NCBI GenBank assembly: GCA_016932035.1
Contig: JAFGDR010000036.1
Span: forward strand, 24,715-88,714
Direction: 5' to 3'
From: Candidatus Cloacimonadota bacterium
GTDB taxonomy: Bacteria; Cloacimonadota; Cloacimonadia; JGIOTU-2
Length of the DNA: 64,000 bases
The position numbers were made by a program, and so were the translations under genes. Positions 27,696-36,744 of the stretch are shown here, piece after piece. The notes below the pieces were generated by a model that worked only from the letters and a program-made list of their open reading frames with translations, was not told the DNA's origin and ran no database searches. Each line of letters starts with the position of its first letter. Position 1 is the first letter of the stretch.

Positions 27696-30317
27696 CTATT
27701 TCTTGTTAATATCTTCAAGCTGAGCTTTGAACTGCTGAAAAGATTTCTTCTCTGGATATTGCTTGATGAGTTCGTCTAGATAATCGATTGCTCTATCTAT
27801 ATAATCTGTATTACTACGGATAATATTCACATATCGATTGAGGAAATAGTGCTGGTCAGTGTTATCGATAATGAAGTTCTCAAGTGCATCGAGTGCTTCA
27901 GGAATATCATTATTTTTCACGAGAAATTCTATTTGAAGATAAATGAGCTGAGGATCATTGGGAGTTTTCTCAAGTAGCGGATCAATGACTGCGATTGCGC
28001 TATCATACATACCGGCTTCATAATAGAGATTAGCCAAACTTGGTAAATATCGATCCTTTTCTTTTATGAACTTCATGCCCTTTTCCAGATATTTGATGGC
28101 ATTTTCGTAATCGCCGTTCTGGTAAAAAGTTGTGGACATGCGCATGAAGTCAGCGCCATAGTTGTTAATAAGACGTTCCATGTTCTCGTCTTTGTACAAA
28201 TTTTCATTGTAGATCGAACTGTAATCGAACACATTCTCAATATTATGATTCAGTCGAGGGGCATTGATCTGGTATTTCGCTTTGGTCGAAACCAGTCGAT
28301 CTGCCATACCTTCACTCTGGAGGTAATCATCAAAATCAACGCGATCTGCAACAGTAACAGCAAAATATATCGGGCGTTTACCGTAATTATCTTTGATGAT
28401 CTGCAATACCATCTGGTCTTTAACATAGAGCTGCTTATCTTTGGGGAACGTGATCTTGATATCACCAACACGGAAATTCGCTTCATTTGAGAGCTGGATC
28501 GGATGTAATGCATCAATCTGTTTGTCGGACAGGTTTATCTCGATCCCTTCGAAATCACGCAATTGTTTGATGTACCACGGGGTGTTTAAAAGACTGAGAT
28601 TTGCTACAGAGATATCCTTACGAATACCGCCGAGATCCTTCTTTGCGAGATATGCTTCATTGAGTTGTCTTTGAGTTTTTGAAGGCAACTCTTTCTTATT
28701 TGTGAAAGAAAATCCCTTAATTTCCTTGAAGAGAAGCGTGTCTTCTTCGAGATAATATTCCTCTGCATTCGGATCATAGACTGCCTGTGCATACCAGAGT
28801 GGGAATGTGTCGTTATCACCATTTGTGAAGATGATAGCATTTTTATCCAAACCATTTAGGAAATTTGTGCCATATTCAAGAGAGAGGAGTTCCTGGCTTC
28901 TGTCTGTTTTATGATAATGAGAAGCAAGATTGATGATCGGCAGAGTTGCAAGAAGGCAAAGAACAATGATTGCAAGTATTTTTGATCTCCTTTTCAGGAA
29001 TCGGACAATACCCATTACACCGATCCCCATCCAGAACGTCCACAGCATATATGCAGTGATGAAGAAGTATGGTCGATCTCGAACTTCTGCTGAGGAAAGG
29101 TTCATCACGAGGATCATTACAATACTTGCCATGATAAAGAGTGAGGCAAGATAAATAAACGATCTCTTGCTCTTTTTAAACTGGTAATAAAGACCGGTCA
29201 GTCCAAGAGCTATAACAATAAATTGGAAAATCGAATGTATGAATTGCTTGGAAACATGCAGGAAATTGCTGATCACACCGGCATCGAAGAACTGCCAGCT
29301 GAAATACCTGAGAAAATGGTAATCAAGCTGCATCAAGATCGGTGCTCGACGAATTGTAAAACTGGTCGGTCCATACTGTTTTCTGAACACGTAATCCATA
29401 AAGCGTTGAAGGGTTGATGGATCACCTTCATTTATAAAAGGATCAGCAGCAGCTCGTATGGGTAGAATCAGGTGTGTGCTCATGCCGATGATCATCATGA
29501 TGAAAGCAAAGATCCAAACCTTTGGTTGTACATAATCCCTGAGATAGTACATCAGAACACCAATAACAAACACTGCAAAGATGTATTTCCCAAGACTTCC
29601 ATGTCCAAAGCCTGTTCCGATCAGATAGAAAATATAGTAGAGTGCAAGTCCTACAAGTATAAAAATGAGGAGTTTTTTATAAAAAGCTTTATCAAATTTC
29701 ACAAGTGGTAGAACAACGATCAGAAGTACTGCCGGAGCAATTTGCAATGTTGTTTGGTGAACGCCAAATCCGAGGAAGAAAATGTATATGATAAGAAGCA
29801 GAATATTTTGATGATCAAAATTCCTTTGCTTTTCAGTCCATATCAGCGTCAGCCAGATGATCAAAGCAATGAAGAACGACAGTCCTCCATAGACCTCTGC
29901 TTCGATTGCATTGATCCAGAATTCCTGCGAAAAAGCAATAAAAAGTGCTCCAAAGATTCCAGCAAGAAATGCATAGATCTGTTTTGTCTCCCATATCGCA
30001 ACAAGTTTAACAATTGAGAGATACACAAATAGGACTGCAAAACTGCTGAAGAAAATCGAAAGCAGGCTGACAAGCTGTGCATGTGATAGTCCGATCGGAA
30101 GAAGAGTAAAGAATTTCCCGAGAACCAGATAGAAGGGATTTCCCGGAGGGTGTGGAACCCCAAGTATCGAACTACATGCAATATACTCACCACAATCCCA
30201 GAAGGAGAGTGATATAGGTTTCGTTATATAATAGATAATAAAAACAGACAGGAAAACTATCAAACCGATGATGGCATTCGTTCTCCTGTCGATAGTGCAC
30301 TTATTTTCAAAGTCCAT
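27696..30317 (-). CDS. DUF2723 (TMEM260-like) multispanning membrane protein with C-terminal TPR domain
   Basis: A protein of 873 residues. The N-terminal half has about a dozen membrane segments and the family signature SFWDCGEYIACSS followed by LGVPHPPGNPFYLVLGK (about 40-75). DUF2723 proteins belong to the GT-C-like group; the animal homologue TMEM260 has been reported as a protein O-mannosyltransferase. Here it may glycosylate secreted or outer-membrane proteins, which is inference. A periplasmic domain follows, and residues about 700-865 hold TPR helices (NGDYENAIKYLEKGMKF, EAGMYDSAIAVIDPLL). The start at 30317 is 5 bp after the ferredoxin stop. The earlier in-frame start overlaps the ferredoxin gene and is unlikely. 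Confidence 0.85.
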   Translation of the reverse strand: MDFENKCTIDRRTNAIIGLIVFLSVFIIYYITKPISLSFWDCGEYIACSSILGVPHPPGNPFYLVLGKFFTLLPIGLSHAQLVSLLSIFFSSFAVLFVYLSIVKLVAIWETKQIYAFLAGIFGALFIAFSQEFWINAIEAEVYGGLSFFIALIIWLTLIWTEKQRNFDHQNILLLIIYIFFLGFGVHQTTLQIAPAVLLIVVLPLVKFDKAFYKKLLIFILVGLALYYIFYLIGTGFGHGSLGKYIFAVFVIGVLMYYLRDYVQPKVWIFAFIMMIIGMSTHLILPIRAAADPFINEGDPSTLQRFMDYVFRKQYGPTSFTIRRAPILMQLDYHFLRYFSWQFFDAGVISNFLHVSKQFIHSIFQFIVIALGLTGLYYQFKKSKRSFIYLASLFIMASIVMILVMNLSSAEVRDRPYFFITAYMLWTFWMGIGVMGIVRFLKRRSKILAIIVLCLLATLPIINLASHYHKTDRSQELLSLEYGTNFLNGLDKNAIIFTNGDNDTFPLWYAQAVYDPNAEEYYLEEDTLLFKEIKGFSFTNKKELPSKTQRQLNEAYLAKKDLGGIRKDISVANLSLLNTPWYIKQLRDFEGIEINLSDKQIDALHPIQLSNEANFRVGDIKITFPKDKQLYVKDQMVLQIIKDNYGKRPIYFAVTVADRVDFDDYLQSEGMADRLVSTKAKYQINAPRLNHNIENVFDYSSIYNENLYKDENMERLINNYGADFMRMSTTFYQNGDYENAIKYLEKGMKFIKEKDRYLPSLANLYYEAGMYDSAIAVIDPLLEKTPNDPQLIYLQIEFLVKNNDIPEALDALENFIIDNTDQHYFLNRYVNIIRSNTDYIDRAIDYLDELIKQYPEKKSFQQFKAQLEDINKK

Positions 30318-30321
30318 AGTT

Positions 30322-30504
30322 TTACTTTTTGTGATTGTTGTTTGCTTTGATTGCTTCGAGAGGACATTCTGCAACACAGAGTCCGCACTCGATACAATCA
30401 TCGGTAATTATGTACTGAGTATCGTCTTCGACGATTGCGCCTTCCGGACATACTTCTACGCAGGATCCACATTTAATACAATCTGAAGTGATGATGTAAC
30501 TCAT
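30322..30504 (-). CDS. 2[4Fe-4S] ferredoxin
   Basis: A protein of 60 residues with two complete CxxCxxCxxxC(P) motifs: Cys9, 12, 15, 19 and Cys37, 40, 43, 47. It is a small clostridial-type ferredoxin that carries low-potential electrons, which suits an anaerobic lifestyle. The unusual setting is between frr (6 bp upstream) and the DUF2723 glycosyltransferase-like gene, in a translation/secretion operon; no oxidoreductase partner is adjacent. GGAGATTT lies upstream of the ATG. Confidence 0.94.
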   Translation of the reverse strand: MSYIITSDCIKCGSCVEVCPEGAIVEDDTQYIITDDCIECGLCVAECPLEAIKANNNHKK

Positions 30505-30510
30505 AATTGA

Positions 30511-31074
30511 TTAAATCTCCATGATTTCTTTTTCTTTATGTTCGACAGTTTCATCAATCTTCTTGATGAATTCATCGGTAATTTCCTGAACTTCATCAAG
30601 ACCGTCTTTAGAATTATCCTCAGAAATGACACTGTCTTTTTCGAATTTCTTTATTTCGTCATTAGCATTTCTTCGAATGTTGCGAACTGAAATTTTCGCT
30701 TCTTCTCCGTGCTTTTTAACCAATTTAACAAGATCTTTTCTTCTGTCCTCAGTTAGCGGAGGGAAACTCAGGCGTATTACATTCCCGTCATTTTGCGGTG
30801 TGATACCCAAATCAGAAGCAAGTATTGCTTTTTCGATAACTGACAACATATTTTTTTCCCAGGGATTGATCATGATCAAACGGGCTTCGGGTATTGATAT
30901 TGTGCCTACATGATTGAGAGGAGAGGATTGTCCATAGTAATCAACAGTGATGTCCTCAAGGAGAGAGATATTCGCTTTTCCGGTTCTGATCTTCAAAAGC
31001 TCCTTATGAAGCGCATCGATGGCTTTTTCCATCTTATTGCGCGTATCTTTGTAGATCGATTCTAATTCTTGCAT
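30511..31074 (-). CDS. frr: Ribosome recycling factor
   Basis: A protein of 187 residues, full length. It shows the conserved helical domain I (MEKAIDALHKELLKIRTGKAN) and domain II (YYGQSSPLNHVGTISIPEARLIMINPWE), then NDGNVIRLSFPPLTEDRRKDLVK and the last helices. It splits post-termination ribosomes with EF-G. The order rpsB-tsf-pyrH-frr is the classic bacterial cluster. GAGGAGTG precedes the ATG, after a 78-bp spacer from pyrH. Confidence 0.98.
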   Translation of the reverse strand: MQELESIYKDTRNKMEKAIDALHKELLKIRTGKANISLLEDITVDYYGQSSPLNHVGTISIPEARLIMINPWEKNMLSVIEKAILASDLGITPQNDGNVIRLSFPPLTEDRRKDLVKLVKKHGEEAKISVRNIRRNANDEIKKFEKDSVISEDNSKDGLDEVQEITDEFIKKIDETVEHKEKEIMEI

Positions 31075-31152
31075 TGTTCACTCCTCGTGCGATCTTCCAG
31101 AGCTGCATCGCAAAGTAAATCGAGTTGTAAAAACCACCAGCTGTTCAATGTG

Positions 31153-31857
31153 CTATTCTATGATACTTCCAAAATTATCTTCAAATACAGCTTTGGAAAT
31201 ATTGCCAAGATCTTTGATATTGAAAACCTTAATTTTAAGATGATTATTTTTTGCCAGTGAAATTGCAGTAAGATCCATTACTTTGAGGTTCAATTCTATA
31301 TAATCATTATAGGAAATCGTGTCGAAGATCGTTGCATCGGGATATTTTACGGGATCTCTGTCATACACACCATCAACTTTTGTACCTTTGAAGAGGATGT
31401 CAGCTTCGATCTCAAGTGCACGGAGAACTGCAGCAGTATCAGTAGTGAAATAAGGATTTCCTGTTCCTCCTGCAAAAAGCCCTACTTTGCCTGCACGGAG
31501 TGCTGACTGTGCCACCTCAGAAGAGAAACATGTGCCGATCGATGCAACTGATTTTGCAGTAAACACTTCTGAGAGCACGTGATACTCACGAAGCTTCTCA
31601 TGAAGCACAATTGCATTCTGTACAGTTGCAAGCATACCGATAGCATCGGCTTCTGGACGTCTCATTCCTTCAATGGCAGAGGTAGCTCCTCTAAAAAAGT
31701 TCCCACCGCCAGCAACGATACCTATCTCCAGTCCTTTTGTGTGCAGGTCAACGATCTCTTTTACAACTCTGGTAACAGCATCATTTTCAATTCCAAAGGA
31801 ATTATTCCCCTGCAGAATTTCACCGCTGATCTTCAAGAGTATTCTTTTATATTTCAC
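31153..31857 (-). CDS. pyrH: UMP kinase
   Basis: A protein of 234 residues with the amino-acid kinase fold. KRILLKISGEILQG opens the protein, then VAGGGNFFRG, RPEADAIGMLATVQNAI, GTGNPYFTTDTAAVLRALEI and KGTKVDGVYDRDP. It converts UMP to UDP and is usually controlled by GTP and UTP. The start is GTG at 31857, 4 bp after tsf, with AGGTTAAA upstream. It is in the standard rpsB-tsf-pyrH-frr order. Confidence 0.98.
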   Translation of the reverse strand: MKYKRILLKISGEILQGNNSFGIENDAVTRVVKEIVDLHTKGLEIGIVAGGGNFFRGATSAIEGMRRPEADAIGMLATVQNAIVLHEKLREYHVLSEVFTAKSVASIGTCFSSEVAQSALRAGKVGLFAGGTGNPYFTTDTAAVLRALEIEADILFKGTKVDGVYDRDPVKYPDATIFDTISYNDYIELNLKVMDLTAISLAKNNHLKIKVFNIKDLGNISKAVFEDNFGSIIE

Positions 31858-31861
31858 AGAT

Positions 31862-32452
31862 TTAACCTATATGATAACGAGCATACTTCTTTATATTTAT
31901 ATTTTCACCAAGCTTGAGTACTGCATCGGAGATAAGTTCTTTGACTGTGATATCTTCGTTCATAATAAAGGGCTGACTCAAAAGGCAGTTTTCTGTATAA
32001 TATTTTTTTATCTGACCTTCAACGATCTTATCGACGATATTCTCAGGTTTTCCTGCTTTAAGTGCTCTTTCTCGATAAATCTCTTTTTCAGCTTCAACAA
32101 GTTTGGGATCGAGATCTTCCTCAGCAATTGCAAGTGGATCAGTGGCTGCGATGTGCATTGCAATTTTATTTGCAAGCTCGGTAAAGTCGTCTGTTTTTGC
32201 AACAAAGTCTGACTCACAGGCAATCTTAACCAACACACCAAGTTTTGCTCCAGGATGAATATATGCATGAATGATACCTTCGTTGGACTCACGCTCTGAT
32301 TTTTTCTCTGCTTTTGCTAATCCACTGGTTCTCAGAATTTTAACGGCTTCTTCAAGGTTGCCATCTGCATCCTTGAGTGCCTTTTTGCACTCCATTAATC
32401 CAACACCAGTTTTATCTCTTAATTCTTTTACTAATTTTGCTGTAATTTCCAT
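31862..32452 (-). CDS. tsf: Translation elongation factor Ts
   Basis: A protein of 196 residues, the compact form of EF-Ts rather than the 283-residue E. coli form. The N-terminal UBA-like domain has ELRDKTGVGLMECKKALKDADGNLEEA, and the core has the nucleotide-exchange motif ACESDFVAKTDDF. It recharges EF-Tu by GDP release. It follows rpsB by 14 bp, and GGAGCTATT precedes the ATG. Confidence 0.98.
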   Translation of the reverse strand: MEITAKLVKELRDKTGVGLMECKKALKDADGNLEEAVKILRTSGLAKAEKKSERESNEGIIHAYIHPGAKLGVLVKIACESDFVAKTDDFTELANKIAMHIAATDPLAIAEEDLDPKLVEAEKEIYRERALKAGKPENIVDKIVEGQIKKYYTENCLLSQPFIMNEDITVKELISDAVLKLGENINIKKYARYHIG

Positions 32453-32466
32453 AATAGCTCCGTATA

Positions 32467-33468
32467 TTATTTTTGATGAACCAATCCAAGATGGATCTTC
32501 AAACCACGCTTGGAGGAGAATGTTTTACCACAGTCGGGGCATTCGAAACGTTTCTCTTTCTTTTCTTCAGGTTCTTCTTTCGGTTCTTCTACTTTTTCTG
32601 TATCTTTAGCTTTTGATTTTTTCGCTTTTTTCTCTTCTTTAGGTTGAGGTTCTTCAATCTCTTCTTCAACAACATCCTCTACATCTTCCACATCTTCTTC
32701 AGGTTCTTTTGCAACCTCTTCAGTTTCAACTATCTCTTGTACTTCTTGTTTTGCTTCAAATTCTGAAATATCGCCACCTTCGGCTGCAATTCTTTTTCCT
32801 TCGATTACTGCTTCAGCCATAATATCGCAAATGAGATTTACTGATTTCATTGCATCATCATTTCCTGGTATGACATAATCGATGCCATCAGGATCGCCGT
32901 TTGTATCAACAATTGCAACGATAGGAATATCGAGATTCTTTGCTTCGTTTACTGCATTTTTTTCATATACAATATCAGCGATGAACAAAGCAGAAGGCAC
33001 CTGTTCCATATCCCTGATTCCACCAAGAGCACTCAGTATTTTATCATACTTCCTTTGCATTTTGAGTATCTCGAGTTTGGTGAATTTATTGATCTCACCG
33101 GTTTCCTGAAGATTCTCAAATTCATCGAGTTTGGAAATACTCTGACGGATGGTTTTAAGATTAGTAAGTGTTCCACCATACCATCTGTTACTGATAAAGA
33201 ACTCGTCGCATTTCTCAGCAGCATTCTGAATACCTTCGGATACCTGCTTTTTTGTTCCGACAAACAGAATTCTTTTACCTTTTGCTGCGAGTTCTCTGAT
33301 AAAGTAGTACGCTTGATTGATGGCTTCGAGGGTTTGTTTTAGATCAATGATGTGAATCCCATTCCTTTTAATGAAGATGTAGCGCTTCATTTTAGGATTC
33401 CAGCGTCGAGTTTGATGACCAAAATGAACACCAGCCTCGAGAAGACTTTTCATTTCAACGACACTCAT
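32467..33468 (-). CDS. rpsB: 30S ribosomal protein S2 with acidic linker and C-terminal C2H2 zinc finger
   Basis: A protein of 333 residues; typical S2 is about 240-260. Residues 1-235 are a normal S2 (AGVHFGHQTRRWNPKMKRYIF, FVGTKKQ, NRWYGGTLTN, PSALFIAD, IPIVAIVDTNGDPDGIDYVIPGNDDAMKS). Residues about 240-305 are a low-complexity stretch of Glu, Asp, Val and Lys. The last 24 residues are a textbook C2H2 zinc finger: Cys310-x2-Cys313-x12-His326-x4-His331, with the hydrophobic core Phe and Leu in place (KTFSSKRGLKIH). The extension is encoded in one uninterrupted frame. It could bind RNA or a protein partner near the 30S solvent side. The start has GGAGGACA upstream. Confidence 0.97.
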   Translation of the reverse strand: MSVVEMKSLLEAGVHFGHQTRRWNPKMKRYIFIKRNGIHIIDLKQTLEAINQAYYFIRELAAKGKRILFVGTKKQVSEGIQNAAEKCDEFFISNRWYGGTLTNLKTIRQSISKLDEFENLQETGEINKFTKLEILKMQRKYDKILSALGGIRDMEQVPSALFIADIVYEKNAVNEAKNLDIPIVAIVDTNGDPDGIDYVIPGNDDAMKSVNLICDIMAEAVIEGKRIAAEGGDISEFEAKQEVQEIVETEEVAKEPEEDVEDVEDVVEEEIEEPQPKEEKKAKKSKAKDTEKVEEPKEEPEEKKEKRFECPDCGKTFSSKRGLKIHLGLVHQK

Positions 33469-33570
33469 GTGTGTCCTCCAACGGTTATTATTTTAACTTC
33501 ATCAGCACTGCATATATTCGAACCAGCCGAACACCGTTTGCAGCTCAGAAGTTAATTGATTGAATATATT

Positions 33571-33957
33571 TTATCTCTTTGAATACTGATATGCTTTACG
33601 TGCTTTTGCAAGTCCGTATTTCCTGCGTTCCTTTTCACGTGCATCTCGGGTTAGAAGTCCTTCTTTTTTCAGTATAGCACGTAATTCAGGATCATATTCT
33701 AAAAGGGCTCTGCTGATTCCAAGACGGATAGCTCCGGCTTGACCGGAAAGTCCCCCACCACGAACATTGACCTTCATGTCAAATCTCTCTGATTGTTCAA
33801 TGAGCTTGAATGGTTCTTCAACGATCATCTCGAGGGTTTCTCTACTGAGATAATCTTTCATAGTTTTATTATTGATGATCCTTTTTCCGGTTCCTTTGGA
33901 AAGACGAACACGGGCAACGGCATTTTTGCGCCTGCCAACTGCATCAAAATATTGCAT
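33571..33957 (-). CDS. rpsI: 30S ribosomal protein S9
   Basis: A protein of 128 residues with the S9 signature ([15 protein letters not shown], then [19 protein letters not shown]) and the basic tail ending in SKR, which reaches the P-site tRNA. It follows rplM by 17 bp (classic rplM-rpsI pair). GGAGAAAC is its ribosome binding site. The 102-bp spacer to rpsB holds an rpsB leader with no clear tRNA or terminator. Confidence 0.98.
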   Translation of the reverse strand: MQYFDAVGRRKNAVARVRLSKGTGKRIINNKTMKDYLSRETLEMIVEEPFKLIEQSERFDMKVNVRGGGLSGQAGAIRLGISRALLEYDPELRAILKKEGLLTRDAREKERRKYGLAKARKAYQYSKR

Positions 33958-33974
33958 ATATGTTTCTCCTACAA

Positions 33975-34406
33975 TTAAGAAATCTTTATCTCTTCAGGTT
34001 TTTGTGCCTGATGATTGTGCTCTTTGCCAGTATAAATTTTCAATCGCTTGAGCATTCTGTCGCGAAGCTTATTTTTGGGAAGCATTCCCTTTACTGAATG
34101 AATAATAATCTGATCAGGTTTGTTTTCTTTCATTCGATGATAGGAAATAGTCTTTTGACCACTTGGATATCCAGAATATCGTTTGTATTCCTTAACAAAT
34201 TCCTTTTGTCCTGTAACTTTTACCTTATCCGCATTCAGGATGATCACGAAATCTCCCATATCAAAGAAGGGAGTATAGGTTGGTTTATGTTTACCGCTGA
34301 GAAGCTCTGCAACCTTGGTGGATAATCTACCAAGAACAACTTCTTCAGCATCGATCACAAACCAGCGATGCTCAATATTATCGACTTTTGGCAACGTCGT
34401 TTTCAT
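33975..34406 (-). CDS. rplM: 50S ribosomal protein L13
   Basis: A protein of 143 residues. Signatures are [33 protein letters not shown] (family N-terminal region), [25 protein letters not shown] in the form [11 protein letters not shown] and the C-terminal [21 protein letters not shown]. It binds 23S rRNA and starts 50S assembly. It is the first gene of the long minus-strand run, with a good promoter about 30 bp upstream and AGGAGACA before the ATG. Confidence 0.98.
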   Translation of the reverse strand: MKTTLPKVDNIEHRWFVIDAEEVVLGRLSTKVAELLSGKHKPTYTPFFDMGDFVIILNADKVKVTGQKEFVKEYKRYSGYPSGQKTISYHRMKENKPDQIIIHSVKGMLPKNKLRDRMLKRLKIYTGKEHNHQAQKPEEIKIS

Positions 34407-34432
34407 TATGTCTCCTAAAAATTCTCACTTCG

Positions 34433-34462
34433 CTTATACAACGATATTTATGACATTTTCAA
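34433..34462 (-). promoter_or_regulatory. Probable sigma-70-type promoter for the rplM-rpsI-rpsB operon
   Basis: Read on the minus strand, TTGAAA (34462-34457) and TATAAG (34438-34433) are 18 bp apart, with the -10 box about 27 bp upstream of the rplM ATG. This leaves a short leader with AGGAGA. The boxes match the general bacterial consensus well. The leader is too short to hold an obvious autoregulatory structure. Confidence 0.5.
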
Positions 34463-34638
34463 TAAGTAGTGCCATAAAGTTTGTGCCCTGAAACCCTTGT
34501 CAAGTTTAACAATAGTACGGACACAATGCTTGTTTAAGTCCCATAAGATAAGACTATTTGCTTTATTCGCAACTATATTTTTATGGAAGAAATATTTACT
34601 CGATTATTCAGAGAAATCTATCAAAATCTTTTTGAATA

Positions 34639-35577
34639 TTACTCCATCTTCTTCAGAAATTTATAGTAATCACCATCGGTTGTCATGATGATCGTGTTCG
34701 TGCTATCAATGGTTCTTTCATATGTTTCAAGCGTTTTCAGGAACTCATAGAACTCTGGATCTTTGTTGTAAGCATTTGCATAGATCTTTATCGCAGAAGC
34801 ATCTGCCTTACCTTTGATCTCCTGGGCTTTCTGATATGCTGTTGATTGGATCAAGTCGAGTTCCCGCTGCATTTTACCCAAAATTTCAGAGGAATTTCCA
34901 CTACCTTCCGACAAATACTTGGCAGCGATCTTATTGCGTTCGGAGATCATGCGTTCGAATACTTTTGACTGAACTTCGTCATTGTAATTCAATCGCTTTA
35001 CCCGTACATCGATAAGGTTGATACCGTATTCAGCCACCTTTTCTTTTGAAAGAGCAAAGATTGAATCAGCAATGGTTCTTCGTCCGTTGATGATATTCTC
35101 ATCCAGCACATCATCTAACTGGCTGTCCGAATACTCTGCTGTAAAGATCATTTCTCTGTTCGAACTTCGAACGATCTCCAATAATTTATTCGAACTTATC
35201 ACATCCCGTGTTATACCACTAATGATGTCATCCAATCTGCTGTGAGCATTGCTTTCATATCTTGTGGTTTCGTAGAATTTTAGAGGATCGACGATCTGCC
35301 ATCTTGAGAAGGTGTCGAGCCAGATATAGCGTTTATCCGAGGTTGGTATCTGCTTTGCATCACCGTCCCATTCCAGAATGCGTTTATCAAAATAATGTAC
35401 TTTTTGCAGGAAGGGAACCTTTATATGGAGCCCAGCTTCTTTAATTGCTCCTCCGACCGGTTTTCCGAATTGTGTGATGATAACTTGCTCACGCTCATCG
35501 ACAACATAAAAGGAATTGAAGAGTGCTATTAGTGCTAAAATGACAATTATTATAATGAAGATATATGACTTTTTCAT
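34639..35577 (-). CDS. hflC: HflC, FtsH-modulating SPFH/band 7 membrane protein
   Basis: A protein of 312 residues with an N-terminal membrane anchor (SYIFIIIIVILALIALF) and an SPFH domain (VVDEREQVIITQFGKPV onward, about 25-200), then a coiled-coil region with the HflC-type EGSGNSSEILGKMQRELD and AEAYKKDPEFYEFLKTLETY in the form NAYNKDPEFYEFLKTLETYE. HflK and HflC form a cage around FtsH and limit its proteolysis. The ATG at 35577 is favoured by GGAGGTAAC inside the hflK 3' end; the longer frame reading back into hflK is not real. No ftsH is near. Confidence 0.93.
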   Translation of the reverse strand: MKKSYIFIIIIVILALIALFNSFYVVDEREQVIITQFGKPVGGAIKEAGLHIKVPFLQKVHYFDKRILEWDGDAKQIPTSDKRYIWLDTFSRWQIVDPLKFYETTRYESNAHSRLDDIISGITRDVISSNKLLEIVRSSNREMIFTAEYSDSQLDDVLDENIINGRRTIADSIFALSKEKVAEYGINLIDVRVKRLNYNDEVQSKVFERMISERNKIAAKYLSEGSGNSSEILGKMQRELDLIQSTAYQKAQEIKGKADASAIKIYANAYNKDPEFYEFLKTLETYERTIDSTNTIIMTTDGDYYKFLKKME

Positions 35578-35578
35578 T

Positions 35579-36559
35579 TTAGTTACCTCCTCTATCGAGA
35601 TTGAGAAGCGGTAAGATTCCCTCCTGAGCATCATCAACGATATATTTCTTGGGAACATTGGGAAGCACTTTTTCCATCATTTCGAGGTATAGTCTCTTTT
35701 TTGTGACATCTTTAGCATTTCGATATTCATTGAACATTTGAATAAAACGATTCGCATCACCATTTGCACGATTAACCCTATCGATGGCATATCCTTCTGC
35801 TTCTTCGATCGTTCGTTTCGATTTTCCCTCTGCTTCTGGGATGACCTGGTTATACTTCTCCCATGCTTCATTGATGATCCGCTCTTTTTCCTGCTTTGCT
35901 GAGTTCACATTATTAAAGGCCGGCTGTACTGGCTTTGGAGGATTCACATTTTGTAGATTAATTGTGACGATTTCAAGCCCTGTATTGTAAATATCGAGTT
36001 GTTCCTGGAGCATGAGTTGTGACTGATCAGCAATCTCTTTTCTGTTCAGCACAATGACCTCATCCACACTGCGGTCACCCACGACTTCACGTATTACAGA
36101 TTCGGATACATCTCGCAACGTCTCTTCGACATTTCTTACTTTAAAGAGGTATTTCACAGGATCCTGAATCCTATACTGTACGATCCATTCAACGTCAGCT
36201 ATATTCAGATCACCTGTCAGCATGATCGCTTCATTATCATAACTTTTTGAGGAATATTGGGTACGAACTCCAGCCTGGAGAGTACGAAAACCGAATTCTT
36301 CTTTGTAAACATGTTTAGTTTTTACTTTGGTTAGTTTATCAATCCCAAAAGGAAATTTGAAATGTAATCCCGGCTGGGTTGTTGAGTGATATTTTCCGAA
36401 CCTCTGGATAACACCAACCTCTTCAGGATTAACTGTATATAGCCCCGTTGCAAGTAAGATGATCGCAGCGATCACTATCACAATTATCCAGACAGTACGC
36501 CGAGACATCTTAAACTGCCGAAAATTGATATCTTCGAACTTAGGTATTGTTGCTTTCAT
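35579..36559 (-). CDS. hflK: HflK, FtsH-modulating SPFH/band 7 membrane protein
   Basis: A protein of 326 residues. A single membrane segment (TVWIIVIVIAAIILLATGLY, about 24-43) is followed by the SPFH domain (VNPEEVGVIQRFGKYHSTTQPGLHFKFPFGID and MLTGDLNIADVEWIVQYRI) and a long helical region containing NVNPPKPVQPAFNNVNSA, an HflK hallmark. It pairs with HflC, whose start is 2 bp after this stop. AGGAGATAG precedes the ATG. The glycine-rich N-terminal region of E. coli HflK is missing, as is common outside Proteobacteria. Confidence 0.93.
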   Translation of the reverse strand: MKATIPKFEDINFRQFKMSRRTVWIIVIVIAAIILLATGLYTVNPEEVGVIQRFGKYHSTTQPGLHFKFPFGIDKLTKVKTKHVYKEEFGFRTLQAGVRTQYSSKSYDNEAIMLTGDLNIADVEWIVQYRIQDPVKYLFKVRNVEETLRDVSESVIREVVGDRSVDEVIVLNRKEIADQSQLMLQEQLDIYNTGLEIVTINLQNVNPPKPVQPAFNNVNSAKQEKERIINEAWEKYNQVIPEAEGKSKRTIEEAEGYAIDRVNRANGDANRFIQMFNEYRNAKDVTKKRLYLEMMEKVLPNVPKKYIVDDAQEGILPLLNLDRGGN

Positions 36560-36744
36560 TCTATCTCCTAAATTTCTTACAAATAATATGAGAAATTAAT
36601 GATCAATTCAATTTCTGGTGATAATGTTTCTTATGAGTATGCTGTCAAGTTTCATACCGAATTCATTATCATCAATGTAAATCTTATCACTGTTAGTTTT
36701 TGTTTTTCTTGCCCAATTTTTATTCGCTTTAAAACCTTCGTCCC

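Noticed and set aside
33469..33570. tRNA-like GGTTCGAAT element on the minus strand in the rpsB leader
   Set aside because: The T-loop-like string is not flanked by a pairing T stem, and no acceptor or anticodon arm can be drawn in 102 bp, so it is not a tRNA.
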